Positions 26,383-34,266 of a stretch of 64,000 nucleotides of DNA are shown in pieces. The notes under the pieces were generated by a model, which worked only from the letters and a program-made list of their open reading frames with translations, made no database searches and was not told where the DNA came from. How positions within the stretch are numbered: position 1 is the stretch's first letter; the number at the start of each line of letters is the position of its first letter. The translations under genes and the position numbers were made by a program. Location: the NCBI RefSeq assembly GCF_029240175.1, contig NZ_JARBTM010000005.1, forward strand, positions 186,001 through 250,000. Reading direction: 5' to 3'. Source of the stretch: Anaerosolibacter sp. GTDB taxonomy: Bacteria; Bacillota; Clostridia; Peptostreptococcales; Thermotaleaceae.

Positions 26383-26733
26383 ATGTTTATGATTGACCTA
26401 GCAGAGAATTATGCAGCACTTTGGATAGCAATTCAATATGGATTTGAAAACGCAGAGACTTCTTTTAGATATTTGGATAATGCACTTGAAGATCCATTCA
26501 GAAGGAGAACGAAAAGTAGAAGGATTTATGATGGGGAAACAAAAACGACTGCAAGAGATCGTAACCTAACAGCGGATGATGTTAGAAATATGATGAGGTT
26601 AAGGGAAGAGCGAGTTACCTATAAAGATATTGGGATGATGTATGGAATGACAGATCAAGCAGTGTATCAGCAGATTAAGCGGTTTAAAAATGGTTCAAAT
26701 GTAAGTAGGTCTAAGAAGGGAATTATAAACTGA
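26383..26733 (+). CDS. helix-turn-helix protein
   Basis: A 116-residue protein. Residues 65-105 form a Hin-type helix-turn-helix (LREERVTYKDIGMMYGMTDQAVYQQIKRF). The N-terminal half is unrecognised. The start at 26383 follows AAGGAGGT. Probably a phage regulator. Confidence 0.65.
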   Translation: MFMIDLAENYAALWIAIQYGFENAETSFRYLDNALEDPFRRRTKSRRIYDGETKTTARDRNLTADDVRNMMRLREERVTYKDIGMMYGMTDQAVYQQIKRFKNGSNVSRSKKGIIN

Positions 26734-26747
26734 TGAGGTGCTAAAAC

Positions 26748-26891
26748 ATGGAAGAAGATATAAGAGAACTACTAGATACTATATGTCAGATGGCAGAGTA
26801 TACTGAATGCGATTTAGCATTCATTGAGAATATTGCAAATAAGTATGGATTTACTATTGACGAAGACTTTAAGGTTATTTCGCTAAAATAA
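26748..26891 (+). CDS. small acidic phage protein
   Basis: A 47-residue acidic helical protein 14 bases after the helix-turn-helix gene, with GAGGTG upstream. Unknown function. Confidence 0.5.
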   Translation: MEEDIRELLDTICQMAEYTECDLAFIENIANKYGFTIDEDFKVISLK

Positions 26892-26954
26892 GATTTTACG
26901 AAAAAATCTTTATTTATAATGTTTACTTATTTCTCAGAAGAAAGCAAAGAGAAA

Positions 26955-26986
26955 GCGAGCAGATACTTGAAGCATTTGCTCGCTAG
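26955..26986 (-). terminator. hairpin downstream of the 27.0-kb gene
   Basis: GCGAGCA ... TGCTCGC stem; in the minus direction it is followed by a T-rich stretch. It would end transcripts of the minus-strand gene at 27.0-27.3 kb. Confidence 0.5.
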
Positions 26987-27005
26987 GGATTCTTTAGTAT
27001 GAAAA

Positions 27006-27275
27006 TTATGCAGTGAGAGGTCCAAATGCAGCAATATCTCGTGCATCGATGGATATTAGAGTTCCTACTGGAATTGATCCAAAGGCTTCAGTCAATATAA
27101 TTCTAATGAATGGAATTGGACCTTGGGATTCACAAGATACTACTCTACCAATTAAAGTGTTGGGACTTCCACCTTCAAGCACAAATGCTCCTACTTCACC
27201 AACTGTTAAACCACCTTGTGCTAAGGTTTGACAGGTATCAGGTAGAACCTGATTAACAGAAATTTCATTTGACAT
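27006..27275 (-). CDS. conserved small protein, unknown function
   Basis: An 89-residue Gly/Val/Ile-rich protein without charges clusters or membrane segments. The ATG at 27275 follows TTGGAGGGA. With YmaF it forms a minus-strand group that does not resemble phage structural or lysis genes. The function is not recognised. Confidence 0.55.
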   Translation of the reverse strand: MSNEISVNQVLPDTCQTLAQGGLTVGEVGAFVLEGGSPNTLIGRVVSCESQGPIPFIRIILTEAFGSIPVGTLISIDARDIAAFGPLTA

Positions 27276-27326
27276 AAATTTCCCTCCAATCATGATATTT
27301 TGAGACAATGCTTAATGCAAAGAACT

Positions 27327-27350
27327 ATGCATAGAACCATGCATAGAACC
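27327..27350. repeat. tandem 12-bp repeat
   Basis: Two perfect direct copies of ATGCATAGAACC just upstream of the 27.0-kb minus-strand gene. They may be operator sites or replication slippage. Confidence 0.6.
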
Positions 27351-27420
27351 TTGTCCCAGTCCATAGTATTCATATCAATGGTTGGATGTTACAAAATAAT
27401 TAAATTGAGGCTTAGCGAAC

Positions 27421-27450
27421 AAAAAAACTACCCTGAAAATAAGGGTAGTC
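27421..27450 (-). terminator. minus-strand terminator
   Basis: ACTACCCT / AGGGTAGT stem with a 7-base T run on the minus strand, downstream of the 27.6-kb gene. Confidence 0.75.
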
Positions 27451-27575
27451 AATTAAGGAGTGGATTTCGGGGTGAATATAACATGCTCAGGACCATGTCC
27501 TAGTACATACTATTCGCAGGCACCGGACAAAGTTACTAAATTTTCATTTAAGCTAGATAAGCTAGCCCAAATGGG

Positions 27576-27767
27576 CTATAGAGATTCTTCTAACATTTTA
27601 ACAAATGATGATAATGTTATAGTTTTTTCAAAGTTTTTTTTATCATGAACATCTTGTAAAAGAACTACAATTTCATTAGAATCTTTGAAATTAGAGCGTA
27701 CATCAACATCGGTAGTTCTCTTTAAAATGGCAGAAGCTAATAGAACTGCTTGCTCTCTTTTATCCAT
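27576..27767 (-). CDS. small charged protein, unknown function
   Basis: A 63-residue protein (MDKREQAVLLASAILKRT...) with an excellent TAAGGAGGTGAT ribosome site, which makes it the real gene here rather than the overlapping plus-strand frame. Unknown function. Confidence 0.6.
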   Translation of the reverse strand: MDKREQAVLLASAILKRTTDVDVRSNFKDSNEIVVLLQDVHDKKNFEKTITLSSFVKMLEESL

Positions 27768-27879
27768 AGAATCACCTCCTTAAAGGTTAATTCAATATTA
27801 AGGATGGAAATTCCTGTTAAAACACAAGTAAATAGCACTAAATATAAGTTATAAGAGATTCGAAAGGAAGGATTATTAC

Positions 27880-28233
27880 TTGGAGAAATCCAAAAAAGAG
27901 ATGATTGAAAATCAGATAGTAGCGTTAGTGAGGGTTGTCACTAGTGCTGCAGCTAGAAAAAATAGATTTGATAATATAACAATGGTGATTTTGAATGATG
28001 CTGATGGATTGAAGATGGATTACTCATTGAGCGAGGATCGTAAGAGTTACATACTAAATAAAGCGGTAAATCTTAGAAGGGGGATGCGAATGACAGAGAT
28101 AAGGTGTGTTTACTGCAATAAGGTATTAGGCAGAGTCCCTGAAGGAACAGAGGTAGAGATAGAGATAAAATGCCCAAAGTGTAAGACGACACATACATAT
28201 AAGTTAGAGGCTCAAGAAGCCCAGGTAAGCTAA
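27880..28233 (+). CDS. Com-like zinc-finger phage protein
   Basis: A 117-residue frame whose last 45 residues are a Com-type zinc finger with Cys pairs (IRCVYCNKVLGRV ... IKCPKCKTTH). Com of phage Mu binds mom mRNA. The TTG start has GAAAGGAAGG; a second start at 28090 after GGGGGATGCGA would give Com alone, so two products are possible. No mom-like modification gene is nearby. A terminator begins within the last codons. Confidence 0.7.
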   Translation: MEKSKKEMIENQIVALVRVVTSAAARKNRFDNITMVILNDADGLKMDYSLSEDRKSYILNKAVNLRRGMRMTEIRCVYCNKVLGRVPEGTEVEIEIKCPKCKTTHTYKLEAQEAQVS

Positions 28234-28253
28234 ACCTGGGTTTTCTTTTTTTA
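28220..28253 (+). terminator. strong rho-independent terminator
   Basis: CCCAGGT / ACCTGGG stem followed by TTTTCTTTTTTT, overlapping the end of the Com-like gene. Confidence 0.85.
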
Positions 28254-28282
28254 TAAGGTGAGAGAGAAAAGGTGGGGTATAG

Positions 28283-28705
28283 ATGAGATTAAATGATTCA
28301 TATATGGATTTGTGTAATTCGATTGATGCATGGAAAGTAAGGTTAGATGGGTATAGGGCAGAGTTAAAAGCAGTGATCAAGCTGGCGAAGCTGAATGGAC
28401 CCAGTGATATTCAGGGAGTGGATTATTCAAAGGTAGGTTCAAGTGGGTCTGCTCAGCTGCCTTTGTTAGAGGCGCTGGAAAGAATACATAGGATTGAAAG
28501 TCATATCCTTCTTCATGAGGAAACAATCGCCCATCTGGAGGAAACAAAGAGAAAGATGGAGGAGAAGGTTTCAGAGCTCAGAGGGTTAGATAACAAGGTA
28601 GTTTATATGCGGGACTTCCAAGGGAAGAAACTAAAGGAGATTGCAGATGAGTTGGGATACTCCTATGACTATATTCGTGAGGTATCTGCAAAGAACCCAC
28701 GATAA
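28283..28705 (+). CDS. sigma-70 region 4-like late regulator
   Basis: A 140-residue protein with a long coiled-coil centre and a C-terminal helix-turn-helix (LKEIADELGYSYDYIREVSAK), as in the ArpU/RinA-like regulators that stand before the packaging genes of Gram-positive phages. It probably activates late transcription. Confidence 0.75.
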   Translation: MRLNDSYMDLCNSIDAWKVRLDGYRAELKAVIKLAKLNGPSDIQGVDYSKVGSSGSAQLPLLEALERIHRIESHILLHEETIAHLEETKRKMEEKVSELRGLDNKVVYMRDFQGKKLKEIADELGYSYDYIREVSAKNPR

Positions 28706-28767
28706 ACCCACAGACAAACCAAAAATAGGGGAATATAATGGTACTAAGTAAAAATGTCTGGTGGAAG

Positions 28768-28806
28768 AAAAGCTCTTGAGATCATATGGATCTTGGGGGC
28801 TTTTTA
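28768..28806 (+). terminator. terminator after the late regulator
   Basis: Imperfect stem AAGCTCTTGAGATC / GATCTTGGGGGCTT (with G-T pairs) followed by TTTTAT. Confidence 0.6.
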
Positions 28807-28829
28807 TATTATCAAAAGAAGGTGAGATT

Positions 28830-28961
28830 GTGGGGAGCAGCGTTATATTAAAGAGGTATCTACGAAGCAAGTGCAATGGTTGTGCATGGGGGAGACTGGT
28901 TGGAACGAAGGTGTTCTGCATGATGCCAAGGTGTTGTCACGGAAATAAGGTGATGAAATGA
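28830..28961 (+). CDS. small cysteine-rich phage protein
   Basis: A 43-residue protein with five cysteines (KCNGCAWGRL ... FCMMPRCCHG). GTG start with AAGGTGAG upstream. Short zinc-binding proteins of this kind are common just before the packaging genes. An 18-codon frame overlaps its end by ATGA and may be expressed. Confidence 0.5.
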   Translation: MGSSVILKRYLRSKCNGCAWGRLVGTKVFCMMPRCCHGNKVMK

Positions 28962-29006
28962 GCCCTATTGATCCAGCACGAGGCTATAGGCAGGTGAGAT
29001 ATAAAG

Positions 29007-29618
29007 ATGGGTAAGAAGAAACCTGCAAATCCCATAAAGGATAGGGAATCTATTCTTGATATCCAAGACTATCTCAAACTGAAGTGTGAAAGGAACTATA
29101 TGCTCTTTGTCTTAGGAATCGCCACGGGGTATAGGGCTGGTGATCTCGTCAAGCTGAAAGTCAGGGATATAAAGATGGCATTAGATAATGGATACTTTGA
29201 GATCCTTGAAGGCAAGAAGGCGAATAGTAAAAATATCAGAAAAGAAAACCTAAAGCCAAGGACCGTAAAGGTGATCAATAACCTGGAAGTACTGCTCAGA
29301 AAGTACGTCAAGAATAAAAAAGATTATGAGTATCTTTTTCCATCTCGTAAAGGAAGAAATAATCACATTGAGGTTGATCAGGTAACAAGAATACTGAAAG
29401 AAGCGGGTGATGAGTTTGGACTTAAGCAAATCACTGCTCATTCCATGAGAAAAACCTATGCGTACTCTATCTATGTAGAGAGTAAATTTAATATTACATT
29501 GGTCAAGGATATGTTAGGGCATAGGAGTATTGACGAAACAAGAAGATATATTGGACTGGATAAGGAAACCTACGACAAGTACAGTGATTCTCTAAATGAT
29601 TTGATAAGAGTCTCATGA
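29007..29618 (+). CDS. tyrosine recombinase, catalytic domain only
   Basis: A 203-residue phage-integrase-family protein. The catalytic set is visible: Arg43 (TGYRAGDL), Lys in EGKK near 70, HxxR (His145, Arg148), His172 and Tyr181 (RRYIGL). The N-terminal arm and core-binding domains are missing or reduced. A serine recombinase already does integration, so this one has another role. Such short forms recur just upstream of terminase genes in Firmicute phages; dimer resolution is a guess. Confidence 0.85.
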   Translation: MGKKKPANPIKDRESILDIQDYLKLKCERNYMLFVLGIATGYRAGDLVKLKVRDIKMALDNGYFEILEGKKANSKNIRKENLKPRTVKVINNLEVLLRKYVKNKKDYEYLFPSRKGRNNHIEVDQVTRILKEAGDEFGLKQITAHSMRKTYAYSIYVESKFNITLVKDMLGHRSIDETRRYIGLDKETYDKYSDSLNDLIRVS

Positions 29619-29967
29619 TGTACTTTATTATTTTTGACTATGAAAGTCGGATTTTTTAACAGGTCTGCATTGGATGGTCAAAAATCGATGATATATAAAG
29701 TAAGAAAATATTATTTTGAAAGTAGGATTCTACATACAAACCCTGCATTCATTTTGAAGCAGAAAAATGGCCTTGAGGCATTGAAATATAAAGCATAGAA
29801 AGGTATATTGCTAAAAATACCTAAAAGTAAAAAAATTATTACTAGGGTTTTAGAGATGAAATTTTTTGAGAAAACGGTTCAACTGAATCAATGAAAATAT
29901 TTAAAGTTAGAAATTTATAAGGATTTAATCCCTAGAAAAAATCCTAGTTATTGTATCAGGAGGTATT
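29619..29967 (+). other. 349-base non-coding region before terminase
   Basis: No gene. It contains two imperfect direct repeats, 29,641-29,672 and 29,717-29,748 (TGAAAGT-GGATT ... CTGCATT in both), 76 bases apart. Its position directly upstream of the small terminase gene suits a packaging (cos or pac) site or a late promoter. Confidence 0.45.
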
Positions 29968-30747
29968 ATGGGTAGAAGTAGAAGTCCAAACAGAGAAAAG
30001 GCCTTTGAAATATATAGAGAGCACCATGGCATAATAACAACCAAAGAAATAGCTATCATGCTTGATGAGAAAGAGAAAAACATTGAGTACTGGAAAAATG
30101 CTGATGACTGGAAAGAAAAATATAAACCTCAAGGTGGAGCGCCAAAAGGAAATAGCAATGCTGTAGGACATAAAGGTGTAACTCCTTTAAAAAATCAAAA
30201 TGCTAGGACCTATGGATGGTATTCGAAGCACTATCCAACAGAGTCCAGAAATCTTATTAAGGAGGCTGAAGAGGCGGGTGGCTCACAGTTAGAAATTTTG
30301 TGGGCTCAAATAATGACACATTGGATCAATATCATCAGAGCGCAAAAGATAATGTTTGTTAAGGATAAAAATGATAAGACCAAAGAACTTAAAAAAGTGA
30401 AAGTGCAGCAAGATCTCAAAGGTCCGAAAGGTACTCAACAGCTGGTCGAGACATACAGAGAAGAAGAATACGAGATTCAGCAGGCATGGGATAAGTATGC
30501 TAATTTCTTAAATTCTCAATCTAGGGCGATGACGACCTTGGCGAATCTCATCAAGAAATATGATGATATACTGCATAATGATTGGGATGCAGCTACAGAG
30601 GAACAAAAGCTGAGGGTTGAAAAACTAAAAGTCCAATTGCAGAATCCAGAGCTCCAGCATAGGAAAGAACTTAGTGAGAAAAAGCTTGCGCTTGAAAGAG
30701 AAAGGTTCGAGCATACCAAAGAAATGGAAAAGGCGAAGGTGTGGTAG
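29968..30747 (+). CDS. terS: phage terminase small subunit
   Basis: A 259-residue protein of the PBSX/YqaS type. The N-terminal helix-turn-helix (ITTKEIAIMLDEKEKNIEYWK) recognises the packaging site; PQGGAPKGNSNAVGHK is a typical basic segment after it; a Glu/Lys coiled coil ends the protein. CAGGAGG lies upstream. It starts the packaging operon. Confidence 0.85.
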   Translation: MGRSRSPNREKAFEIYREHHGIITTKEIAIMLDEKEKNIEYWKNADDWKEKYKPQGGAPKGNSNAVGHKGVTPLKNQNARTYGWYSKHYPTESRNLIKEAEEAGGSQLEILWAQIMTHWINIIRAQKIMFVKDKNDKTKELKKVKVQQDLKGPKGTQQLVETYREEEYEIQQAWDKYANFLNSQSRAMTTLANLIKKYDDILHNDWDAATEEQKLRVEKLKVQLQNPELQHRKELSEKKLALERERFEHTKEMEKAKVW

Positions 30748-30748
30748 T

Positions 30749-31426
30749 ATGAGCAGTGGTGTATTGAGACAATTTTATTTATCGAAAGCATGGATAGACC
30801 TTAGGAGCTGTATCATTGTTGAGAGAGGTCCTGTATGTGAGAAATGTCAAAAGATATTCATAGACACATCAAAACTTATTGGTCATCACAAGGAGGAGCT
30901 AACACCGGAGAATGTTCATGATGTTAGCATATCTCTCAACAAGGAGCTGATTGAGATCATATGCCATGAATGCCATAACAAAGAGCACAGACGATTTGGG
31001 CATAACAAACGATCCGTTTATATCGTGTATGGTCCACCATTAAGCGGAAAGAAAACCCTGGTCAATCAGTTGATGCATCATGGGGATTTGATCATAGACA
31101 TGGATAGGATTTATGAATGTATAAGCGGTCAACCGATGTATATCAAACCTAACAACCTACGATTCAATGTGTTTGCTGTGAGGGATAAGCTGATAGATAT
31201 GGTCAAAACAAGATATGGGCAGTGGCAGGATGCGTACATCATCGGTGGATATCCAGAGAAATATGAAAGGGATAAGCTCGCTGATTGTCTTCGGGCAGAG
31301 CTGATATTCTGTGAAGTGGATAAAGCAGAGTGCTACAGGCGGCTTGAAGCTGACGAGGGTAGAAAGCATAGATCACTAGAGTGGAGAGGGTATATTGATA
31401 AGTGGTTTTCAGAATATGCTCCATAG
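30749..31426 (+). CDS. HNH endonuclease fused to P-loop NTPase/kinase
   Basis: A 225-residue fusion. Residues 1-80 carry an HNH nuclease (CEKCQKIF, GHHKEEL, CHECHNKEHR). Residues 88-225 carry a P-loop domain: GPPLSGKKTL as Walker A and LIIDMDRI as a kinase-like Asp motif. HNH proteins next to terminase take part in DNA packaging in many phages. It begins 1 base after terS. The P-loop partner is less common; its substrate is unknown. Confidence 0.8.
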   Translation: MSSGVLRQFYLSKAWIDLRSCIIVERGPVCEKCQKIFIDTSKLIGHHKEELTPENVHDVSISLNKELIEIICHECHNKEHRRFGHNKRSVYIVYGPPLSGKKTLVNQLMHHGDLIIDMDRIYECISGQPMYIKPNNLRFNVFAVRDKLIDMVKTRYGQWQDAYIIGGYPEKYERDKLADCLRAELIFCEVDKAECYRRLEADEGRKHRSLEWRGYIDKWFSEYAP

Positions 31427-31548
31427 ATTCCACCCCCCTCTGATAGGCAAAAAATTGAGTTTCAAAAGACCGGAGGGTATCCCTTGTTTGCACACACACT
31501 GAAATTTTGACTTTTTCCTGGAGAGTTTTTGAGAAATGGAGAAGTGGG

Positions 31549-31605
31549 GTGATAATATTGGAAGTTGTAAAGGATGAAGTGATAGATATATTAGCCCCAC
31601 CACAT
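31549..31605 (+). other. truncated duplicate of a downstream gene start
   Basis: GGGGTGATAATATTGGAAG here matches the ribosome site and first codons of the gene at 32,209 (CGGTGATCATATTGGAAG). The frame breaks off at about 31,600 where two minus-strand genes begin. It looks like the left scar of an insertion. Confidence 0.5.
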
Positions 31606-31896
31606 AATCAAAACAAATAATGACCAAACAGAAATGGATACACCAAGCAAGCTATTAATATAGATATGTGGAACATAACTTGCTTCCCCATTTTGTTGTT
31701 TATTAATAAATTTGTATGCGAACATAGGGGGGACTGTATATAGAAGTATGCTTATCATGGTTAGGACTGTTAAGGAATATAAAGGGGATATTTTTACTAT
31801 GTTGCTATTTATGTAATAAGAGATGCTTTGGGCATATACTCCAAGCATAGTAGCTAAAATCATGCTACCATACATGAAAAAATGTAGTTTTATCAT
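31591..31896 (-). CDS. small multi-spanning membrane protein
   Basis: A 101-residue protein with three hydrophobic segments. The ATG at 31896 has GTGAGGT upstream and follows the stop of the next gene by 26 bases; a longer frame to 31950 would overlap it. It is on the minus strand inside the packaging genes, so it is probably a moron. Unknown function. Confidence 0.55.
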   Translation of the reverse strand: MIKLHFFMYGSMILATMLGVYAQSISYYINSNIVKISPLYSLTVLTMISILLYTVPPMFAYKFINKQQNGEASYVPHIYINSLLGVSISVWSLFVLIMWWG

Positions 31897-31922
31897 ATAA
31901 TTTACCTCACTCTTGCTATGCC

Positions 31923-32069
31923 TTATTTGGATTTTCTTGTTTTTTGCCATAAGTTTATAAAAAATTTTCCCATCCCTAGTTTTTCACCCACATAATTGGC
32001 AACTTTCATGAAAATGCCTATAAGGACTGTGTATATAAATAATATCAAAGTCAATTGGATATATTCCAT
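31923..32069 (-). CDS. single-pass membrane peptide
   Basis: A 48-residue protein with one N-terminal membrane segment (YIQLTLILFIYTVLIGIFM) and a basic tail. Strong AGGAGGATAAAATT before the ATG. It is paired with the membrane protein downstream. A toxin-like or exclusion role is possible but unsupported. Confidence 0.55.
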   Translation of the reverse strand: MEYIQLTLILFIYTVLIGIFMKVANYVGEKLGMGKFFINLWQKTRKSK

Positions 32070-32208
32070 AATTTTATCCTCCTGTACAAGGAATCAATTA
32101 ATGCCAGTATTAGATGTGCATAGCCAATGTAATACAACATTCTATATGATGGTATATAAATCCTTTTAAATTGTATCTAGGCTAAAAAAGAGAAATGCGG
32201 TGATCATA

Positions 32209-32523
32209 TTGGAAGTTGGGAAAGAATACGAAAGAATTAAAGGTTTATTTGAAGGTATCGATGAAAAGCAGATGGCTTTGATCGATGGGGCCATTTGGGA
32301 GTGCGCCAGATTGAGGGTAGAGCTAAACGATCTGAATGAGGTAGTTAAGAAAAGCGGGCTGGTAAAGATTCATCCGACGGAGCCATCACTTCAAAAGGAG
32401 CTGCCCGTGAGCAAGATGATTGTGAAGGTTAGAGCCAACTATCTAAATTATATCGCGAAGTTGTCCAGCATCCTTGGGAAGAATATCGATGATGAAGACA
32501 ATGATCTCGAAGAATTTGAATAG
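32209..32523 (+). CDS. putative second small terminase-like protein
   Basis: A 104-residue protein directly before terL. The C-terminal half (KIHPTEPSLQKELPVSKM then VRANYLNYIAKLSSILG) resembles P27-type small terminase subunits. The TTG at 32209 follows GGTGAT; a GTG at 32200 is also possible. If correct, the phage has two small-subunit-like genes separated by the HNH gene and a moron. Confidence 0.55.
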   Translation: MEVGKEYERIKGLFEGIDEKQMALIDGAIWECARLRVELNDLNEVVKKSGLVKIHPTEPSLQKELPVSKMIVKVRANYLNYIAKLSSILGKNIDDEDNDLEEFE

Positions 32524-32532
32524 GAGTAAGCC

Positions 32533-34251
32533 ATGTATTTAGAAGCGTACTATCGCAAATGTAAAAGCGGTGAAATCATCGTCGGAAAAGAATTGATGGC
32601 CCAGTTAGAGATGTGCATGGGGGATATCACTCTAAATCCTAACATTCGCTTTAATATCGAAGAATCCGATAAAAGAATTAAGTTCATAGAGACAAAATGT
32701 AAACATTTTGAGGCGCCCCATGCTGGGAAGCCTTTTTTATTGGAGTTGTTTCAGAAAGCCTTCATCGAAGCATTGTTTGCCATACAGATCTATGATGAGG
32801 AAATAGGCAGATGGGTGAGGAAATACCAGGATGTACTATTTTTAGTAGGCAGAAAAAATGGAAAGACACCTTTTATCGGCGCTATTTGCCTAGCAGAGTT
32901 TTTCTGCGGTGAGATGGGAACGAAGATACTCTGCAGCAGTAACGATTATGAGCAAGCAGATCTGATGTTTCAAGCCATCAACAGCATGAGAGAAGAAAGC
33001 GCCAGCCTAGAGAAGGTTACAAAAAAGAATATCAAAGGGATCTTCTTCGGTAATCCCAAGCAGAAAAATAAGAAGGGGAAGTTCAGCAAACAAAATAAGG
33101 GCAGCATCAGAAAGCTGTCAGCCAAAACAGGTGCTAAGGAAGGGCGAAACATTCGGATCGGTGCTGTGGATGAAGTCTTTGAAATGAAAGACGACTCCAC
33201 AGTAATGCCTATCCGGCAGGCTCTTTCTACTCAGGATGAGCCTTTATATTTTGAGTTGACTACCGAAGGTTTTACCCAGGATGGTTATTTGGATGTCAGG
33301 TTGATTGAAGCTAGAAAGGTTTTGAAAGGTGAGTCCTACAGGCCGAGATGGTTGATCTGGTTGTATACTCAGGATAGTGAAAGTGAAGTATGGCAGGATG
33401 AAGCTTCATGGACAAAGAGCAATCCGGGTCTAGGAAAAATAAAGAAGGTTTCTTTTTTAAGGTCCATGGTGGAAGAGGCAAAGGAGAGCACCAGTAAACG
33501 GGCGTTTGTACTGGCCAAGGATTTCAATATCAAGCAAAACAATGCAAATGCCTGGTTACAAGAGGGACAGATTATTAATCTCGCTACTTTTGAGTTAGAG
33601 AAATTTAGAAATATGCGCTATATTGGCGCCCTAGACTTCGCTGAAACAACAGACCTTTGTAATGCTAAGGCACTATTTGTAGATTTTGCAACCATGAAAA
33701 AATATACAGCTACGATGTACTTTATTCCTGAGTCAAAGGCAGATGAAGTTCTATCTGATGAGAATGGAACGAATCCAGAGAAAAAGGATTATCGGGCATG
33801 GGAAAAAGCGGGATTAGTAACCATCGTGCCAGGTAGTGAAGTGGATGCTGCCTATGTGGTGAAGTGGTTTTATGGTCTATATGAAATGTATGGGATGCAA
33901 CCTTTTAAAATTGGATATGACAATTGGCACGCAAAAGATTTTAAAAAGTTGATTGCTGATTATTTTGGGGAGGAAGTCCTTGAACGGATCAACATGGATT
34001 TTGCTTCCTTGTCTAACCCAATGAGAATCGTGGAGGCAGACTTAAGAGACAAAAACCTGATCTATAATAACAATGAAGTGGATGCATGGTGCCTGAGGAA
34101 TACGGCATATAAGACCAACAACATCGGTCAGATCATGCCAGTGAAGGTCATGGGCCAAAGCAAAAATAGAATAGATGGTGCCCTGGGCTTCATGATAGCT
34201 TATGCCACCTATAGTAGATTCAAAAGTGAATACCTAGACTTGATCAGATAA
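32533..34251 (+). CDS. terL: phage terminase large subunit
   Basis: A 572-residue packaging motor. The ATPase domain has FLVGRKNGKTPF (Walker A variant, about 110-121) and an acidic IRIGAVDEVFEM (Walker B, about 211-222). The nuclease domain has IGALDFAETTDL (about 361) and later acidic residues. The length fits the HK97-like group, in line with the head genes that follow. Confidence 0.93.
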   Translation: MYLEAYYRKCKSGEIIVGKELMAQLEMCMGDITLNPNIRFNIEESDKRIKFIETKCKHFEAPHAGKPFLLELFQKAFIEALFAIQIYDEEIGRWVRKYQDVLFLVGRKNGKTPFIGAICLAEFFCGEMGTKILCSSNDYEQADLMFQAINSMREESASLEKVTKKNIKGIFFGNPKQKNKKGKFSKQNKGSIRKLSAKTGAKEGRNIRIGAVDEVFEMKDDSTVMPIRQALSTQDEPLYFELTTEGFTQDGYLDVRLIEARKVLKGESYRPRWLIWLYTQDSESEVWQDEASWTKSNPGLGKIKKVSFLRSMVEEAKESTSKRAFVLAKDFNIKQNNANAWLQEGQIINLATFELEKFRNMRYIGALDFAETTDLCNAKALFVDFATMKKYTATMYFIPESKADEVLSDENGTNPEKKDYRAWEKAGLVTIVPGSEVDAAYVVKWFYGLYEMYGMQPFKIGYDNWHAKDFKKLIADYFGEEVLERINMDFASLSNPMRIVEADLRDKNLIYNNNEVDAWCLRNTAYKTNNIGQIMPVKVMGQSKNRIDGALGFMIAYATYSRFKSEYLDLIR

Positions 34252-34266
34252 GGGGGTGAGGACTAG

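Noticed and set aside
27300..27400. Tandem ATGCATAGAACC copies as a CRISPR-like array
   Set aside because: Only two adjacent units, no spacers and no cas genes.
27460..27648. 62-codon plus-strand frame
   Set aside because: Overlaps the end of a minus-strand gene with a much better ribosome site; no clear site of its own. It could still be a small gene, but support is too weak.
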